DNA of 64,000 nt, from NCBI RefSeq assembly GCF_014642655.1, contig NZ_BMIR01000001.1:23518-87517 (forward strand), in the 5' to 3' direction. The DNA comes from Pullulanibacillus camelliae (GTDB lineage: Bacteria > Bacillota > Bacilli > Bacillales > Sporolactobacillaceae). Shown here in pieces: positions 8,698 to 18,280 of the stretch. The position numbers were made by a program, and so were the translations under genes. The stretch's first letter is position 1. Every line of letters starts with the position of its first letter. The notes under the pieces are model-generated. The model was not told the origin of the DNA and ran no database searches. It saw only the letters and a list, made by a program, of their open reading frames with translations.

Positions 8698-9585
8698 TTA
8701 CTTAGGATTTGCTATAAATTCCCCACCGCGACAACGCTTGAGATAATTTAACCCGTGAACTTGACCCGTCATTTCCCATTCCTCCCTGTAAACAGGATCA
8801 TGATAGCCCTCTATATCTATACTCCCCTCATAGCCACCCTGTCTTAATATCGAAAGGATATCTACCCAATTGGTATCACCAAACCCTGGGGTGCGGTGCC
8901 AAACAAAGTCTTTTGGCCCATGAATGCCATATTCTCGGACAACATCCCAAGCTATCGTAGCATCCTTTCCATGTACATTAAAAATCTTCCCTGTATCTAC
9001 CCATTTACGTAGCTGCGGGATAGGATCAATTAAGCTAACCATTTGGTGGCAGGGCTCCCACTGCAATCCAATATTTTCTGCTGATACCGCATTAAATAGC
9101 ATTTCCCAAGCCATTGGATTGTGTGCAATATTCCAATCTCCCTGTTCCCATGTCCCACCCATATCGCAATTTTCAAAGGCTAATTTAACACCGGCATATT
9201 CTGCGCGTTTCGCCAGCTCTCCAAACACTTCCGTAAAGCGAGTCATGGATGCATCTATGGAGCCAGGCATTCGTCCTGTAAAACCTGTAACAAGATCCGT
9301 TCCAAATGCATGCGCCGAATCAATGAGGCGTTCCCAGCTTGCTAAGGTGTCCGCATTATTTCCTTCACCAGTTAACGCATTTCCAAAAATCGACAAACAT
9401 GAAATTACAATATCTTGATTCTCTAAACTATCCATCACTCGCTTTGCCAGTTCTGATACATCAGTCTGACCCGTTGATTGCCAAAACGTTAAGCTAAAAG
9501 ACTCAAAACCATGGGGTATAAGTTGTGGAAGTAATCGGACTGCATCTTCCCCATTAACCAGAGTTCCTATGCGAATTTGCTTCAT
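8698..9585 (-). CDS. TIM-barrel sugar phosphate isomerase/epimerase (IolE-like)
   Basis: About 295 residues of the AP-endonuclease-2/xylose isomerase-like TIM barrel. Metal-site residues are recognisable: Glu in LAFENCD, the EPCHQ segment, FNVHGKDA and IDIEGYHDP at the C-terminus. These enzymes isomerise, epimerise or dehydrate sugars and inosose-like compounds. The ATG at 9585 has GAGGAG 8 bases upstream; GTG codons at 9594 and 9591 are less likely starts. First gene of the operon, divergent from the AraC regulator at 9763. Often paired with Gfo/Idh dehydrogenases as here; exact reaction unknown. Confidence 0.85.
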   Translation of the reverse strand: MKQIRIGTLVNGEDAVRLLPQLIPHGFESFSLTFWQSTGQTDVSELAKRVMDSLENQDIVISCLSIFGNALTGEGNNADTLASWERLIDSAHAFGTDLVTGFTGRMPGSIDASMTRFTEVFGELAKRAEYAGVKLAFENCDMGGTWEQGDWNIAHNPMAWEMLFNAVSAENIGLQWEPCHQMVSLIDPIPQLRKWVDTGKIFNVHGKDATIAWDVVREYGIHGPKDFVWHRTPGFGDTNWVDILSILRQGGYEGSIDIEGYHDPVYREEWEMTGQVHGLNYLKRCRGGEFIANPK

Positions 9586-9690
9586 TTTCACCACTCCTCT
9601 CTATCTATTATTTAATTTTATATAAACAGATCATGGCAAACTATAAACAAAATTGCTTAATAGTCGGATAATTTTATCATTTATACAAAA

Positions 9691-9704
9691 AGAAAGCGTT
9701 GACA
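9691..9704 (+). promoter_or_regulatory. cre-like CcpA site overlapping the araC-type gene -35
   Basis: AGAAAGCGTTGACA matches the cre consensus TGWAANCGNTNWCA at 13 of 14 positions. The TTGACA at its end is the -35 element of the promoter, so bound CcpA would repress the regulator and possibly the divergent operon. Confidence 0.6.
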
Positions 9705-9727
9705 ATCTTATTTTCTCCTGTTATTCT
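9699..9727 (+). promoter_or_regulatory. Sigma-A promoter of the AraC-family regulator
   Basis: TTGACA (9699-9704), 17-base spacer, TATTCT (9722-9727) preceded by TGT, an extended -10. It lies 36 bases ahead of the GTG start at 9763. The divergent operon promoter is not obvious, as expected if it needs the activator. Confidence 0.65.
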
Positions 9728-9762
9728 GCTAAAAAAGTCCGAATTTCTGGGAGTGAGATATA

Positions 9763-10629
9763 GTGAATATCAAGCTATTAAAAGAGCAAACTGACATCCC
9801 AGATAAAACCTTTCCAATTAATGTATTTTTCACACATGATATTTACTTACATTGGCATGATCACATTGAATGGGTTTTTATAAAAGAAGGAAAATGTAGG
9901 ATACAAATTGATGAGACTTTCGTAGACCTTAATAAGGGGGAACTGGCATTTATCAACTCTAAACAACTGCATAGTACCACAACCTTAGAGCAAGACCTAG
10001 AACTGATATGTATCGTTTTTAATGAATCTCTTGTCAGAGGGAATGGCTTAGATTTTATTGATCACCATTATTTTTTGCCTTATTTGGATAAGCGGATGAA
10101 GTGGCCCAGAACAATGAAAAAGGACGATCCTTATATCCAGGAAATCAATGCGTCCTTCTTAAGATTGATTAATGAATTTGAAAATAAAAATCCCGGTTAT
10201 GAACTGCTTATCAAAGCTGAACTCCTTCGCATTTTTGGATTATTTTTTCGCTATACATTAGTATTTTTAAACCAATCCACCACCTTAGATTCAAAAAAAA
10301 AATATGATTTTTCACACCTTTTCCAAGCCCTGCGCCAACATTACAACAGAAGCTTTAGTTTAAATGAAGCAGCTCACATGGTAAACTTAAGTCCCAATCA
10401 CTTTTGTCGCGTTTTCAAACAAGTTACTGGAAAAACCTTCATCGAGTACGTGCATCTATTAAGAATTAATGAAGCGGAAAGGATGCTTATTGAGACAAAT
10501 GATTCCATTACTGAAATCGCAGAAAAAGTTGGTTTTTCCGATATTAACTACTTTGGGCGGGTCTTTAAAAAAATAAAAAATGCAACCCCTACGTGTATTA
10601 GAAAACAAACCTGCCCATTCAATTCATAA
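9763..10629 (+). CDS. AraC-family transcriptional regulator
   Basis: 288 residues. N-terminal cupin-like sensor (about 20-100; FFTHDIYLHWHDHIEWVFIKEG, then the LNKGELAFINSKQLHS strand pair) and a C-terminal double helix-turn-helix: FSLNEAAHMVNLSPNHFCRVFKQ, then ITEIAEKVGFSDINYFGRVFK. GTG start with GGGAG about 9 bases upstream. It is divergent from the isomerase-dehydrogenase-ABC-GH127 operon and is the natural candidate to activate it in response to arabinosides. The ligand is not known. Confidence 0.9.
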   Translation: MNIKLLKEQTDIPDKTFPINVFFTHDIYLHWHDHIEWVFIKEGKCRIQIDETFVDLNKGELAFINSKQLHSTTTLEQDLELICIVFNESLVRGNGLDFIDHHYFLPYLDKRMKWPRTMKKDDPYIQEINASFLRLINEFENKNPGYELLIKAELLRIFGLFFRYTLVFLNQSTTLDSKKKYDFSHLFQALRQHYNRSFSLNEAAHMVNLSPNHFCRVFKQVTGKTFIEYVHLLRINEAERMLIETNDSITEIAEKVGFSDINYFGRVFKKIKNATPTCIRKQTCPFNS

Positions 10630-10654
10630 GATATTAACACAGGCCATACCCCTC

Positions 10655-10684
10655 AGGATCAGAAATTTTATACTTTCTGATCCT
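10655..10684. terminator. Bidirectional terminator between araC-type gene and abfA remnant
   Basis: 11-bp arms AGGATCAGAAA/TTTCTGATCCT with an 8-base loop, followed by TTTAAAAAA. It sits between two convergent units, so it can serve both strands. Confidence 0.75.
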
Positions 10685-10729
10685 TTAAAAAAGGGCAGAG
10701 AGTCTCTCCCTCCATCCCCTTCTGTCAAA

Positions 10730-11536
<807 letters not shown>

Positions 11537-11620
11537 CACCTCTCCTTGTTATAAGTTTGATGCATTGAACACACAGAATACATACAGTTCTATAGTGTTT
11601 GAGCATCGTCTCACAAGCAA

Positions 11621-11636
11621 AATGATACGCACAAAT
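11621..11636 (-). promoter_or_regulatory. AraR-like operator ahead of the abfA remnant
   Basis: The minus strand reads ATTTGTGCGTATCATT, close to the AraR box found at the ara operon and araR. A weaker relative, GAATGTACGCATCCTT on the minus strand, is centred 37 bp further upstream (11658-11673). They look like the fossil control region of abfA. Confidence 0.55.
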
Positions 11637-11641
11637 AATCA

Positions 11642-11655
11642 AGATAGCGCTTTCA
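11642..11655 (-). promoter_or_regulatory. cre-like site ahead of the abfA remnant
   Basis: The minus strand reads TGAAAGCGCTATCT, 13 of 14 matches to cre, placed between the two AraR-like boxes. It would have given glucose repression of abfA. Confidence 0.6.
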
Positions 11656-11766
11656 AAAAGGATGCGTACATTCTAAAGCCATCAAAAATTAAAGTCAATT
11701 TATTTAGAAAAATATATAATTTAATTTGTTTTTCTCATAACCCCCAATTCTTTTTTTTAAATATGG

Positions 11767-11788
11767 TACTATATTTGTACGTATAAGT
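11767..11788 (+). promoter_or_regulatory. araR promoter -10 and autoregulatory AraR box
   Basis: An extended -10, TGG plus TACTAT (11764-11772), abuts an AraR box ATTTGTACGTATAAGT (11773-11788), which would cover the transcription start. AraR therefore probably represses its own gene. The AGGAGG ribosome site follows at 11793-11799. Confidence 0.8.
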
Positions 11789-11808
11789 TTTCTAGGAGGA
11801 ACAACGCC

Positions 11809-12897
11809 ATGGTAGCCAAGTATATCCAAGTGAAAGAGGCCATTAAAGAATGGATTTTAGAAGGTAAAATTATACCTGGAGAGAAAATAGGATCAGAAAG
11901 TGAATTAATGGAACAATTTAATGTGAGTCGTCATACTGTACGTCAAGCGATTGGTGAACTCGTCCATGAAGATTGGTTATATCGAATCCAAGGAGGCGGC
12001 ACCTACTGCAAGGACCGTCAATCCACTGTTGATCAAAAACATATATATTCTCAAACCATTGGTATTATCACAACATATATTTCAGATTACATCTTTCCTT
12101 CTATTATCAGAGGGATTGAGTCTTATACATCTGAAAAGGATTATAGCCTTCTTCTCACAAGTACGAATAATAATGTTGAATTAGAAAAAAAGGGGTTACA
12201 AAACGTCTTAACTAAAAATATTAACGGCCTGATCGTCGAACCTACTAAGAGCACTTATCATAACCCGAATCTTAATTATTATTTAAATTTAGAACGCAGC
12301 CAAATTCCCTATGTGATGATCAATGCCTCATACTCTGAGCTCGCTGCTCCCAGCATCACGGTTGATGATGAAAAAGGGGGGTATATCGCCACAGAACACT
12401 TAATCACACTTGGTCACAGACGGATCATGGGGCTTTTTAAAACCGATGACTTGCAAGGCATTGAACGGATGAAGGGCTTTATCCGCGCCCATCGTGAACA
12501 TCAATTGCTTCCTTATCCTGACATGGTCATTTCCTTCAATACTGAGGATAAAGGCAACAGACTCCAAGATACGGTCCGTGCATTGCTGACTAAGGATAAG
12601 CATAACCGTCCCGAAGCCATCGTCTGTTATAATGATGAAATTGCCTTAAGCATTCTTCATGTTATTCGCGAGCTTTCATTATCAGTTCCTGACGATCTCT
12701 CAATTGTCGGGTATGATGATTCTCATCTTGCCGAGGCCTCAGAAATCAAATTAACAAGTGTTGAACATCCAAAAACTGAGCTTGGTCGGGCCGCTGCCGA
12801 AACGATCATAAAGCTTATTGAAAAGCGCACAAAGAACGTAGAGTCCATCGTTTTTGAGCCAAAGTTAGTAATACGTCGTTCGACAAAGCGGGTCTAA
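11809..12897 (+). CDS. araR: Arabinose operon repressor AraR
   Basis: 362 residues, the AraR architecture: an N-terminal GntR-type winged helix (about 1-70; SESELMEQFNVSRHTVRQAI) joined to a LacI/GalR-type periplasmic-binding-like effector domain (about 85-360; QTIGIITTYISDYIFPSIIRG, GHRRIMGLF, PDDLSIVGYDDS). The sugar-bound form releases AraR boxes, which are visible at the ara operon, ahead of abfA and at its own promoter. ATG start with AGGAGG. Divergent from the dead abfA. Identification is secure because fusion type, neighbours and operators agree. Confidence 0.95.
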   Translation: MVAKYIQVKEAIKEWILEGKIIPGEKIGSESELMEQFNVSRHTVRQAIGELVHEDWLYRIQGGGTYCKDRQSTVDQKHIYSQTIGIITTYISDYIFPSIIRGIESYTSEKDYSLLLTSTNNNVELEKKGLQNVLTKNINGLIVEPTKSTYHNPNLNYYLNLERSQIPYVMINASYSELAAPSITVDDEKGGYIATEHLITLGHRRIMGLFKTDDLQGIERMKGFIRAHREHQLLPYPDMVISFNTEDKGNRLQDTVRALLTKDKHNRPEAIVCYNDEIALSILHVIRELSLSVPDDLSIVGYDDSHLAEASEIKLTSVEHPKTELGRAAAETIIKLIEKRTKNVESIVFEPKLVIRRSTKRV

Positions 12898-13040
12898 GAA
12901 AGTCAAAATCAGCGGTAAACAAATGGGGATGAATGTTTTAAGGCGAAACACCGTATAGAGTAAATGCCTGATTCTTTACCCTCAAAACCTTAAAAAGCCG
13001 CTCTTTTAAGACAGTCTATTATTCGTTCTATAAAAAGTAA

Positions 13041-13077
13041 TTGCCGAGAAGGCATTATCCCTTTGTCTTCTCGGCAA
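13041..13077. terminator. Bidirectional terminator between araR and the transpeptidase gene
   Basis: TTGCCGAGAAG and CTTCTCGGCAA arms enclose a 15-base loop. T-rich sequence follows on both strands (CTTTTACTT on +, TTACTTTTTATA on -), suiting the convergent genes on each side. Confidence 0.85.
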
Positions 13078-13084
13078 CTTTTAC

Positions 13085-14467
13085 TTAATACACCACAACT
13101 GGTTCATATTGCGTAAGATTGTCATAAACTTTTTTCATAATACTTGGAGGAGTATTTACACATCCCCCTGATCCATTATTGATGTAGGCATGACTTGACC
13201 AATTGGTCCTCCAGCTTGCATCGTGAAAGCCACTGCCACTTTGCGTAAAGGGTGCCCAATACTGAACTTTAATTGAATAATTCGGATTACCAACTTCGCT
13301 CCCTTTAAGAACGGAGGGGGATGCCTTATACTCAATATACCAAACCCCTTTTGGCGTATCTTCATTGTAAGCATGGGTCCCTGTTACAACAGGTGTTGTC
13401 ACTGCTAATTGTCCTTGTCTATAAACCCATATTCGCTGAGCCTTAATTGACACCTCCACATAGGTATCACCTATCCCATGATTTGTGGGATTATGATAAC
13501 CGACGCCATTCACATTCCATCCCTCTCCATAGATATTATAGGCGGGAATGGTATCCTCTCCTTTTATAAAGGCTTCCTTAATTCTTTTCGCTTCAGCAGC
13601 GCAATCAATCGCCCACCCATAGGATTGGCCTTTTACTGAAATCACCTGACCAGAATGCGTCTTAAACGTATAATTTTTATGAAGTGTCGACAGAGACTGA
13701 TTCAATTTATCCAGCTTTTCCTCAATCATGCTCTGATCTATGTTGTACTTCATATCTTTGGTTAAGGTGACATTTTTGATCACTTCACTGCCCCTGAAGG
13801 CATATGTTTTATTCTGTAGCTTGTAATTTACCGTTTGTTGAACCAAGTCCTGCAGCTTTTTCTTTTCTTGTTGTAGAACAGCACTATCCGCCTTAGTCTG
13901 TTGCTGATGAATGGATGCCAAGTGAATTTCACTATTAAAGGCCTGTTTCTGATAAGCCTTTAATAGACTTGAAACATCGTAACGTGTTCCCTTCTTTCCT
14001 TTTAAAACGATGATCTTCCCATTTTTTAAACGTACAGAAGCATTTTGAGGAGCCGCTAAGTCCTTATTTATTTTCAAGAGCTTTTCTTTTAGTCTCGTTT
14101 TGATTGCATCCACTTGTCTTCCCCCCATTGCCTCTGGCCTTAACACATAATTTTTCTCTTTTGCAGATGGGAATATCGTACGTTGTTGACGCAATAACGT
14201 TTTAATATTATTTCTATCTTTTTCTGTAAAGCCCATACTCGTATCCTTTCCATCCATCAGTCTCGTTTGTCCAACATAAATGACATGTTTTGAAACTGCC
14301 CCTTTCAACTTGTCTATTGCCTGTTCAGCTGTTAATCCACCAACATCTATATGATTTATTTTAATATGGCGATTGAAGTGCGTAGCCTGATGATAATAAA
14401 GACATCCCAATAAAAGTGCCATTAAGAAAATGAGACTGCTTGGCACAATCACTCCCCATCTGTGCAT
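13085..14467 (-). CDS. Membrane-anchored L,D-transpeptidase (YkuD domain)
   Basis: About 460 residues. One N-terminal membrane anchor (about 6-25), two repeats of a peptidoglycan-binding-4-like region, the second near DKLNQSLSTLHKNYTFKTHSGQ, then the catalytic YkuD domain from about 340. The active-site signature reads SHAYINNGSGGCVNTP near 425-440, with the nucleophilic Cys of the HxxxSxGCxN motif. Such enzymes make 3-3 peptidoglycan crosslinks outside the membrane. The ATG at 14467 has GGAGG 8 bases upstream; a GTG at 14515 would add a tail ahead of the anchor and lacks a good site. Monocistronic and unrelated to the sugar loci. Confidence 0.9.
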   Translation of the reverse strand: MHRWGVIVPSSLIFLMALLLGCLYYHQATHFNRHIKINHIDVGGLTAEQAIDKLKGAVSKHVIYVGQTRLMDGKDTSMGFTEKDRNNIKTLLRQQRTIFPSAKEKNYVLRPEAMGGRQVDAIKTRLKEKLLKINKDLAAPQNASVRLKNGKIIVLKGKKGTRYDVSSLLKAYQKQAFNSEIHLASIHQQQTKADSAVLQQEKKKLQDLVQQTVNYKLQNKTYAFRGSEVIKNVTLTKDMKYNIDQSMIEEKLDKLNQSLSTLHKNYTFKTHSGQVISVKGQSYGWAIDCAAEAKRIKEAFIKGEDTIPAYNIYGEGWNVNGVGYHNPTNHGIGDTYVEVSIKAQRIWVYRQGQLAVTTPVVTGTHAYNEDTPKGVWYIEYKASPSVLKGSEVGNPNYSIKVQYWAPFTQSGSGFHDASWRTNWSSHAYINNGSGGCVNTPPSIMKKVYDNLTQYEPVVVY

Positions 14468-14971
14468 GACCCTAACCTCCAAAATAATAATAGATTCAAT
14501 ACTTTTCTTTTCCACCCATTAAACTGTTCTATTCATATCAATAGGCAAAAATGACATCAACTTGTCTAGGGACGGTATTGAATGCTCGAGAAAGAAATAA
14601 AGAAAATGGAGGCTAGACGCTTGCTCCACAACATAAAAAAGTACAGGAGTAGCACCGAACGCGCAAGGGTCTCCTGTCCCTTTTTTATATCAAAAGCGCC
14701 AACTCTTACCTTTACCTTGTTTACGACATTCGATTTACAGGATTTATCTTTTTCAATCCACCAGATATTGAGAGACCCCTAACATTTATTAACCTTCCAC
14801 TCTATCATTTGACATAAGATTCCTTAGAAAAATCAGAAAAATTATGATATTATATCACCATTATAAAAAATTTGTCGATTAATGGATCGTACTCTTTAAA
14901 TAGGTGAAAAATATAATTCTTTATTGTTCAGAATTGAGATAAGAACGTGATGAATCACTGGAGGGATTCTT
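14468..14971. other. Gap of about 500 bases before the LevR-type gene
   Basis: No gene is supported. An ACAGGAG/CTCCTGT stem with a long loop (14643-14677) followed by CCCTTTTTTAT on the + strand looks like a terminator, but no upstream + strand gene is visible to need it. The last 170 bases are very AT-rich and probably hold the regulator promoter; no clear -35/-10 pair was found. Confidence 0.4.
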
Positions 14972-17725
14972 ATGAAAAAAGAATTAATCATAGATTATAT
15001 TAAAGAAGCTACCCAAGCCTTTCTATTTCATGATGAGTATGATCTTAGCCAACTTCAGACAAATGTTATTGCCCATCATTTTTCAATGGAACGAACATCA
15101 ATCAGTCGCATTCTAAATGATGCTGTTAAAGAAGGTTTACTTATAAAAATCAACACTAGGCCCGTTTATTTTTTACATAAAAGTACCATTGAAAATAACT
15201 TTGGTATGATACAAGAAAATGAGTATAAAAATATTGAAGAACTCAAAAATAGCTTAACCAGACATCAAACCAAAACAGTATTTCAAGAAATAATTGGACA
15301 TGATAAGAGTTTAAAAGAAGTTATTGAACAAATGAAAACGGCTATTTTTTATCCAGAAAACGGCCTACCAATAATGTTAATTGGACCAACGGGTGTCGGT
15401 AAAACCCATTTAGCTCAACTTATGTATAAGTACATTAAAAACCAAAATTTAATTTTGCGAGATGCCCCCTTTCATATTTTTAATTGTGCACAATATGCTA
15501 ATAATCCAGAATTATTGTCGAGCCATCTATTTGGTCATGCAAAAGGAGCCTATACTGGAGCGGATAAAGATAAATCTGGGCTATTAGAACGGGCTGATCA
15601 AGGTGTTCTCTTTTTAGACGAAGTTCACTGCTTAAGTCGTGAAGGACAAGAGAAGCTTTTTACGTTTATGGATCAAGGTACATTTTCTAGACTTGGCGAA
15701 AATGACACGCTAAGAAAAGCGAGGGTAAGATTAATTTTTGCAACCACTGAAAGCCTATCTTGCTTTTTAGACACCTTTTTACGAAGAATCCCCATAAAAG
15801 TAACTATCCCAAGCTTAGAAGAAAGAGGAACACAAGAAAAAAATCAATTCATTCAATACTTTTTTATGGAAGAAAGCAAACTATTTCAGCTACCTATCGA
15901 GGTAAGTAATAAAACTATCGAAGTATTAAATCACCATGAATATATTGGAAATATTGGTGAATGCAAAAATATTATTAAATACACCTGTGGATGCGCCTAT
16001 GCCAATAAAACTCAAGACACAGATATAATTAAAGTAACTATTAACGATCTTCCAAAAGAAATATTTAAGAAGTCTCCTCACTTATTTGATAATTATATAC
16101 CTCATGAAGGCGCCTATGTATTTCAACCAGATAGTAAAACGGTTGCCAGCAAAAATAATGAGAGACAAAAAGGTAGAATAAGGAACAGTTTCTTTAATTG
16201 TCTAAATTATTTTAAAAATGCAGATGATCAAACCTGGCAAGAGGACGTAAGCCATCAAAAAATCATAGAAGAAATAACTGTCTTAATGGATCACTTAATT
16301 TTCAAAAGGCCCAATAATAACATGAATATCATGATGGAAATTACAATAAACTCCCTGCAAAAAACCTTCAGATATCTAGAAACAAATTATAATATGAAAT
16401 ATGATGGGAATTTTTTATACGCAGTCGCTTCCTATCTTTTTTTTAAGCCTGTAGTCCTTCACTTAAGTGAGCAGGAGGAAACATTATTTCATGCCATGTG
16501 CCATTATTACGAACATAAATTAAAGAGAGAATACTTATATGTATTAAAACTGAAACCCTTTATTGAAAACGGGTTGGACATAAAACTGGATGACTTCGAT
16601 ACACTACTGATAACCTTATTTTTATCAACAACCGAAATGCCTCATCATCAGAACAGAGCAAAAGCAATGATCATCGCTCACGGTTATGCAACTGCAAGTA
16701 GTATTGCTAATGTATGTAACAGAATCCTCAGATCAAATATTTATGATTCAATGGATATGGAAATTGAAGCAACCTCAACAGACATTATTGAAAAATTGCA
16801 GCATTATTTAGAACTTAACGAAACAGTGAATGGTCTTTTAATATTTATTGACATGGGGTCCCTTAACTTAATTCACGATCACATTCAAGAGCATATTGAT
16901 GGACCTCTCTTATTTATTGATCAGGTTACAACAATGACCGCATTAGAAGCAGGCCAATATATCATGAATGGCTTTACAATCAATGACATAGCGATAAAAA
17001 TGAAGCAGGTTGATAAACCTAAAATCAATTTATTTTACCCCAAGAAAAAGAAGGAATTTGCAATTATTACATCCTGTTTTACCGGAATTGGCACAGCAAC
17101 ACAAATCGAGGATTTACTTACTGAGAGCATTAAAGATGATATTGCTATAAAAATTATATCTCATGACTTTGAGCGCTTGAAACATAATGGGATTCAAGAA
17201 GCTCCATTTCAACTATATGATGTGCTGGCAATTGTAGGTACTGAAAATCCCAATATACCTGAGATTAATTTTATCCCCTTAGAAGACATTATATCTGGAA
17301 AAGGAGAAAGAGACGTCTTTCGTATTTTTGAAAAAGTAGCAGATGCCGAAACCATTCGGCGTGTTAATGATAAAATTATCATTAATTTTTCACTTAATAG
17401 AGTTATTGATTCCCTCACTATTCTCGATACAGATAAGCTTATTAAAAGTGTAGAAAAAGGGATCGTACAATTAGAAAAAAAATTAGGTAAGAAAATTTCA
17501 AATGACAAAAAAATTTCTTTATTTGTACATGTAAGTTGTATGGTGGAACGTTTAATTCGATTAAGTCCTATTGAGGAATACCCTAATCAATTACAATTTG
17601 AGCAAGCGCACACTAAGGAAATAACCATGATCAAAAATGCATTTAGTGTGCTTGAAAGCAATTATTGTGTGCAATTAAATATACCTGAGATTGGCTATAT
17701 CTATAACATTATCTTTGGATATTAA
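14972..17725 (+). CDS. LevR-family sigma-54-dependent activator with PTS regulation domains
   Basis: 917 residues with the full LevR/ManR plan: N-terminal DNA-binding helix-turn-helix (about 25-60, SMERTSISRILNDAVKEG); AAA+ activator domain with Walker A GPTGVGKTH (138-146), the sigma-54 contact GAYTGA (192-197) and Walker B VLFLDEVH (212-219); PRD1; an EIIA-mannose-like domain (IIAHGYATASSIAN); an EIIB-like domain (IITSCFTGIGTA, with Cys); and a C-terminal PRD2 (LFVHVSCMVERLIRL). Phosphorylation by HPr and the PTS sets its activity. It opens a -24/-12 promoter, and one lies 58 bases downstream ahead of the PTS genes. Strong GGAGGG ribosome site. Confidence 0.93.
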   Translation: MKKELIIDYIKEATQAFLFHDEYDLSQLQTNVIAHHFSMERTSISRILNDAVKEGLLIKINTRPVYFLHKSTIENNFGMIQENEYKNIEELKNSLTRHQTKTVFQEIIGHDKSLKEVIEQMKTAIFYPENGLPIMLIGPTGVGKTHLAQLMYKYIKNQNLILRDAPFHIFNCAQYANNPELLSSHLFGHAKGAYTGADKDKSGLLERADQGVLFLDEVHCLSREGQEKLFTFMDQGTFSRLGENDTLRKARVRLIFATTESLSCFLDTFLRRIPIKVTIPSLEERGTQEKNQFIQYFFMEESKLFQLPIEVSNKTIEVLNHHEYIGNIGECKNIIKYTCGCAYANKTQDTDIIKVTINDLPKEIFKKSPHLFDNYIPHEGAYVFQPDSKTVASKNNERQKGRIRNSFFNCLNYFKNADDQTWQEDVSHQKIIEEITVLMDHLIFKRPNNNMNIMMEITINSLQKTFRYLETNYNMKYDGNFLYAVASYLFFKPVVLHLSEQEETLFHAMCHYYEHKLKREYLYVLKLKPFIENGLDIKLDDFDTLLITLFLSTTEMPHHQNRAKAMIIAHGYATASSIANVCNRILRSNIYDSMDMEIEATSTDIIEKLQHYLELNETVNGLLIFIDMGSLNLIHDHIQEHIDGPLLFIDQVTTMTALEAGQYIMNGFTINDIAIKMKQVDKPKINLFYPKKKKEFAIITSCFTGIGTATQIEDLLTESIKDDIAIKIISHDFERLKHNGIQEAPFQLYDVLAIVGTENPNIPEINFIPLEDIISGKGERDVFRIFEKVADAETIRRVNDKIIINFSLNRVIDSLTILDTDKLIKSVEKGIVQLEKKLGKKISNDKKISLFVHVSCMVERLIRLSPIEEYPNQLQFEQAHTKEITMIKNAFSVLESNYCVQLNIPEIGYIYNIIFGY

Positions 17726-17761
17726 GTCATATCAAGGGTTCTACAATTTTATCCTTCTATC

Positions 17762-17797
17762 GCAAAAAGCATGTCACTAGGTTGGCATGCTTTTTGC
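17762..17797. repeat. 12-bp inverted repeat overlapping the sigma-54 promoter
   Basis: GCAAAAAGCATG and its exact complement CATGCTTTTTGC are separated by 12 bases. The right arm contains the -12 element and part of -24. It may double as the terminator of the activator gene. Confidence 0.7.
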
Positions 17798-17798
17798 A
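17783..17798 (+). promoter_or_regulatory. Sigma-54 (-24/-12) promoter of the PTS operon
   Basis: TGGCATG-CTTT-TTGCA fits the sigma-54 consensus TGGCAYR-N4-TTGCW, with GG and GC the required 12 bp apart. Transcription would begin near 17809, about 30 bases before EIIA. It agrees with the LevR-type activator upstream. Confidence 0.88.
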
Positions 17799-17839
17799 TG
17801 TATATAAGTGACTAGTTCTTAAGAAGGAAGGAAAACCAA

Positions 17840-18280
17840 ATGAAACGCTTTTTATTTGCTACTCATGGAGATTTATCTAAGGCCCTCATCAATACTGTAT
17901 CTATGATTATTGGCGATATGCCAAATGTCAGCTACTTTCAGATGACTAAATTAAAATCAAGCGCTACAGCAAAAAAGGAATTGAAGGAAATTCTAACAGA
18001 TAAAGAAGAAAATGATCATTTTATCGTTTTGACCGATATGTTTGGAGGTAGTGTTTGCAACATTTGTTCAGAACTATTTATGGAATTAAAAAATTTCGAT
18101 TTACTTACAGGAGTCAATTTACCTATGGTCCTCACCATGTTATTAGCTGGAGAAGAAGCAAGTATTGCCGATACAATTTCCCAAGGCTTCGAAGCAGCTA
18201 AAAATGGGATTATTCATATAAATGAAATCATTGAATCACAGAAAGGAAGTGTACAGGATGATATCACTAGTGAGAATTGA
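17840..18280 (+). CDS. PTS mannose-class EIIA component
   Basis: 146 residues, a stand-alone EIIA of the mannose/fructose/sorbose class. The phosphorylated histidine is His9 in FLFATHGDLSKAL. It takes phosphate from HPr and passes it to EIIB in the cytoplasm. GAAGGAAGG ribosome site. First gene of the operon driven by the sigma-54 promoter. Its end overlaps the EIIB start by 23 bases, so the two are translationally coupled. Sugar specificity is not readable from EIIA. Confidence 0.92.
   Translation: MKRFLFATHGDLSKALINTVSMIIGDMPNVSYFQMTKLKSSATAKKELKEILTDKEENDHFIVLTDMFGGSVCNICSELFMELKNFDLLTGVNLPMVLTMLLAGEEASIADTISQGFEAAKNGIIHINEIIESQKGSVQDDITSEN

Noticed and set aside
14582..14782. Possible 66-codon gene on the + strand
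   Set aside because: No ribosome site, no recognisable family and it runs through a terminator-like hairpin; treated as non-coding.
17521..17536. AraR-like sequence ATTTGTACATGTAAGT inside the LevR-type gene
   Set aside because: It lies deep in a coding region with no promoter nearby and has a weak right half-site; chance similarity is more likely.
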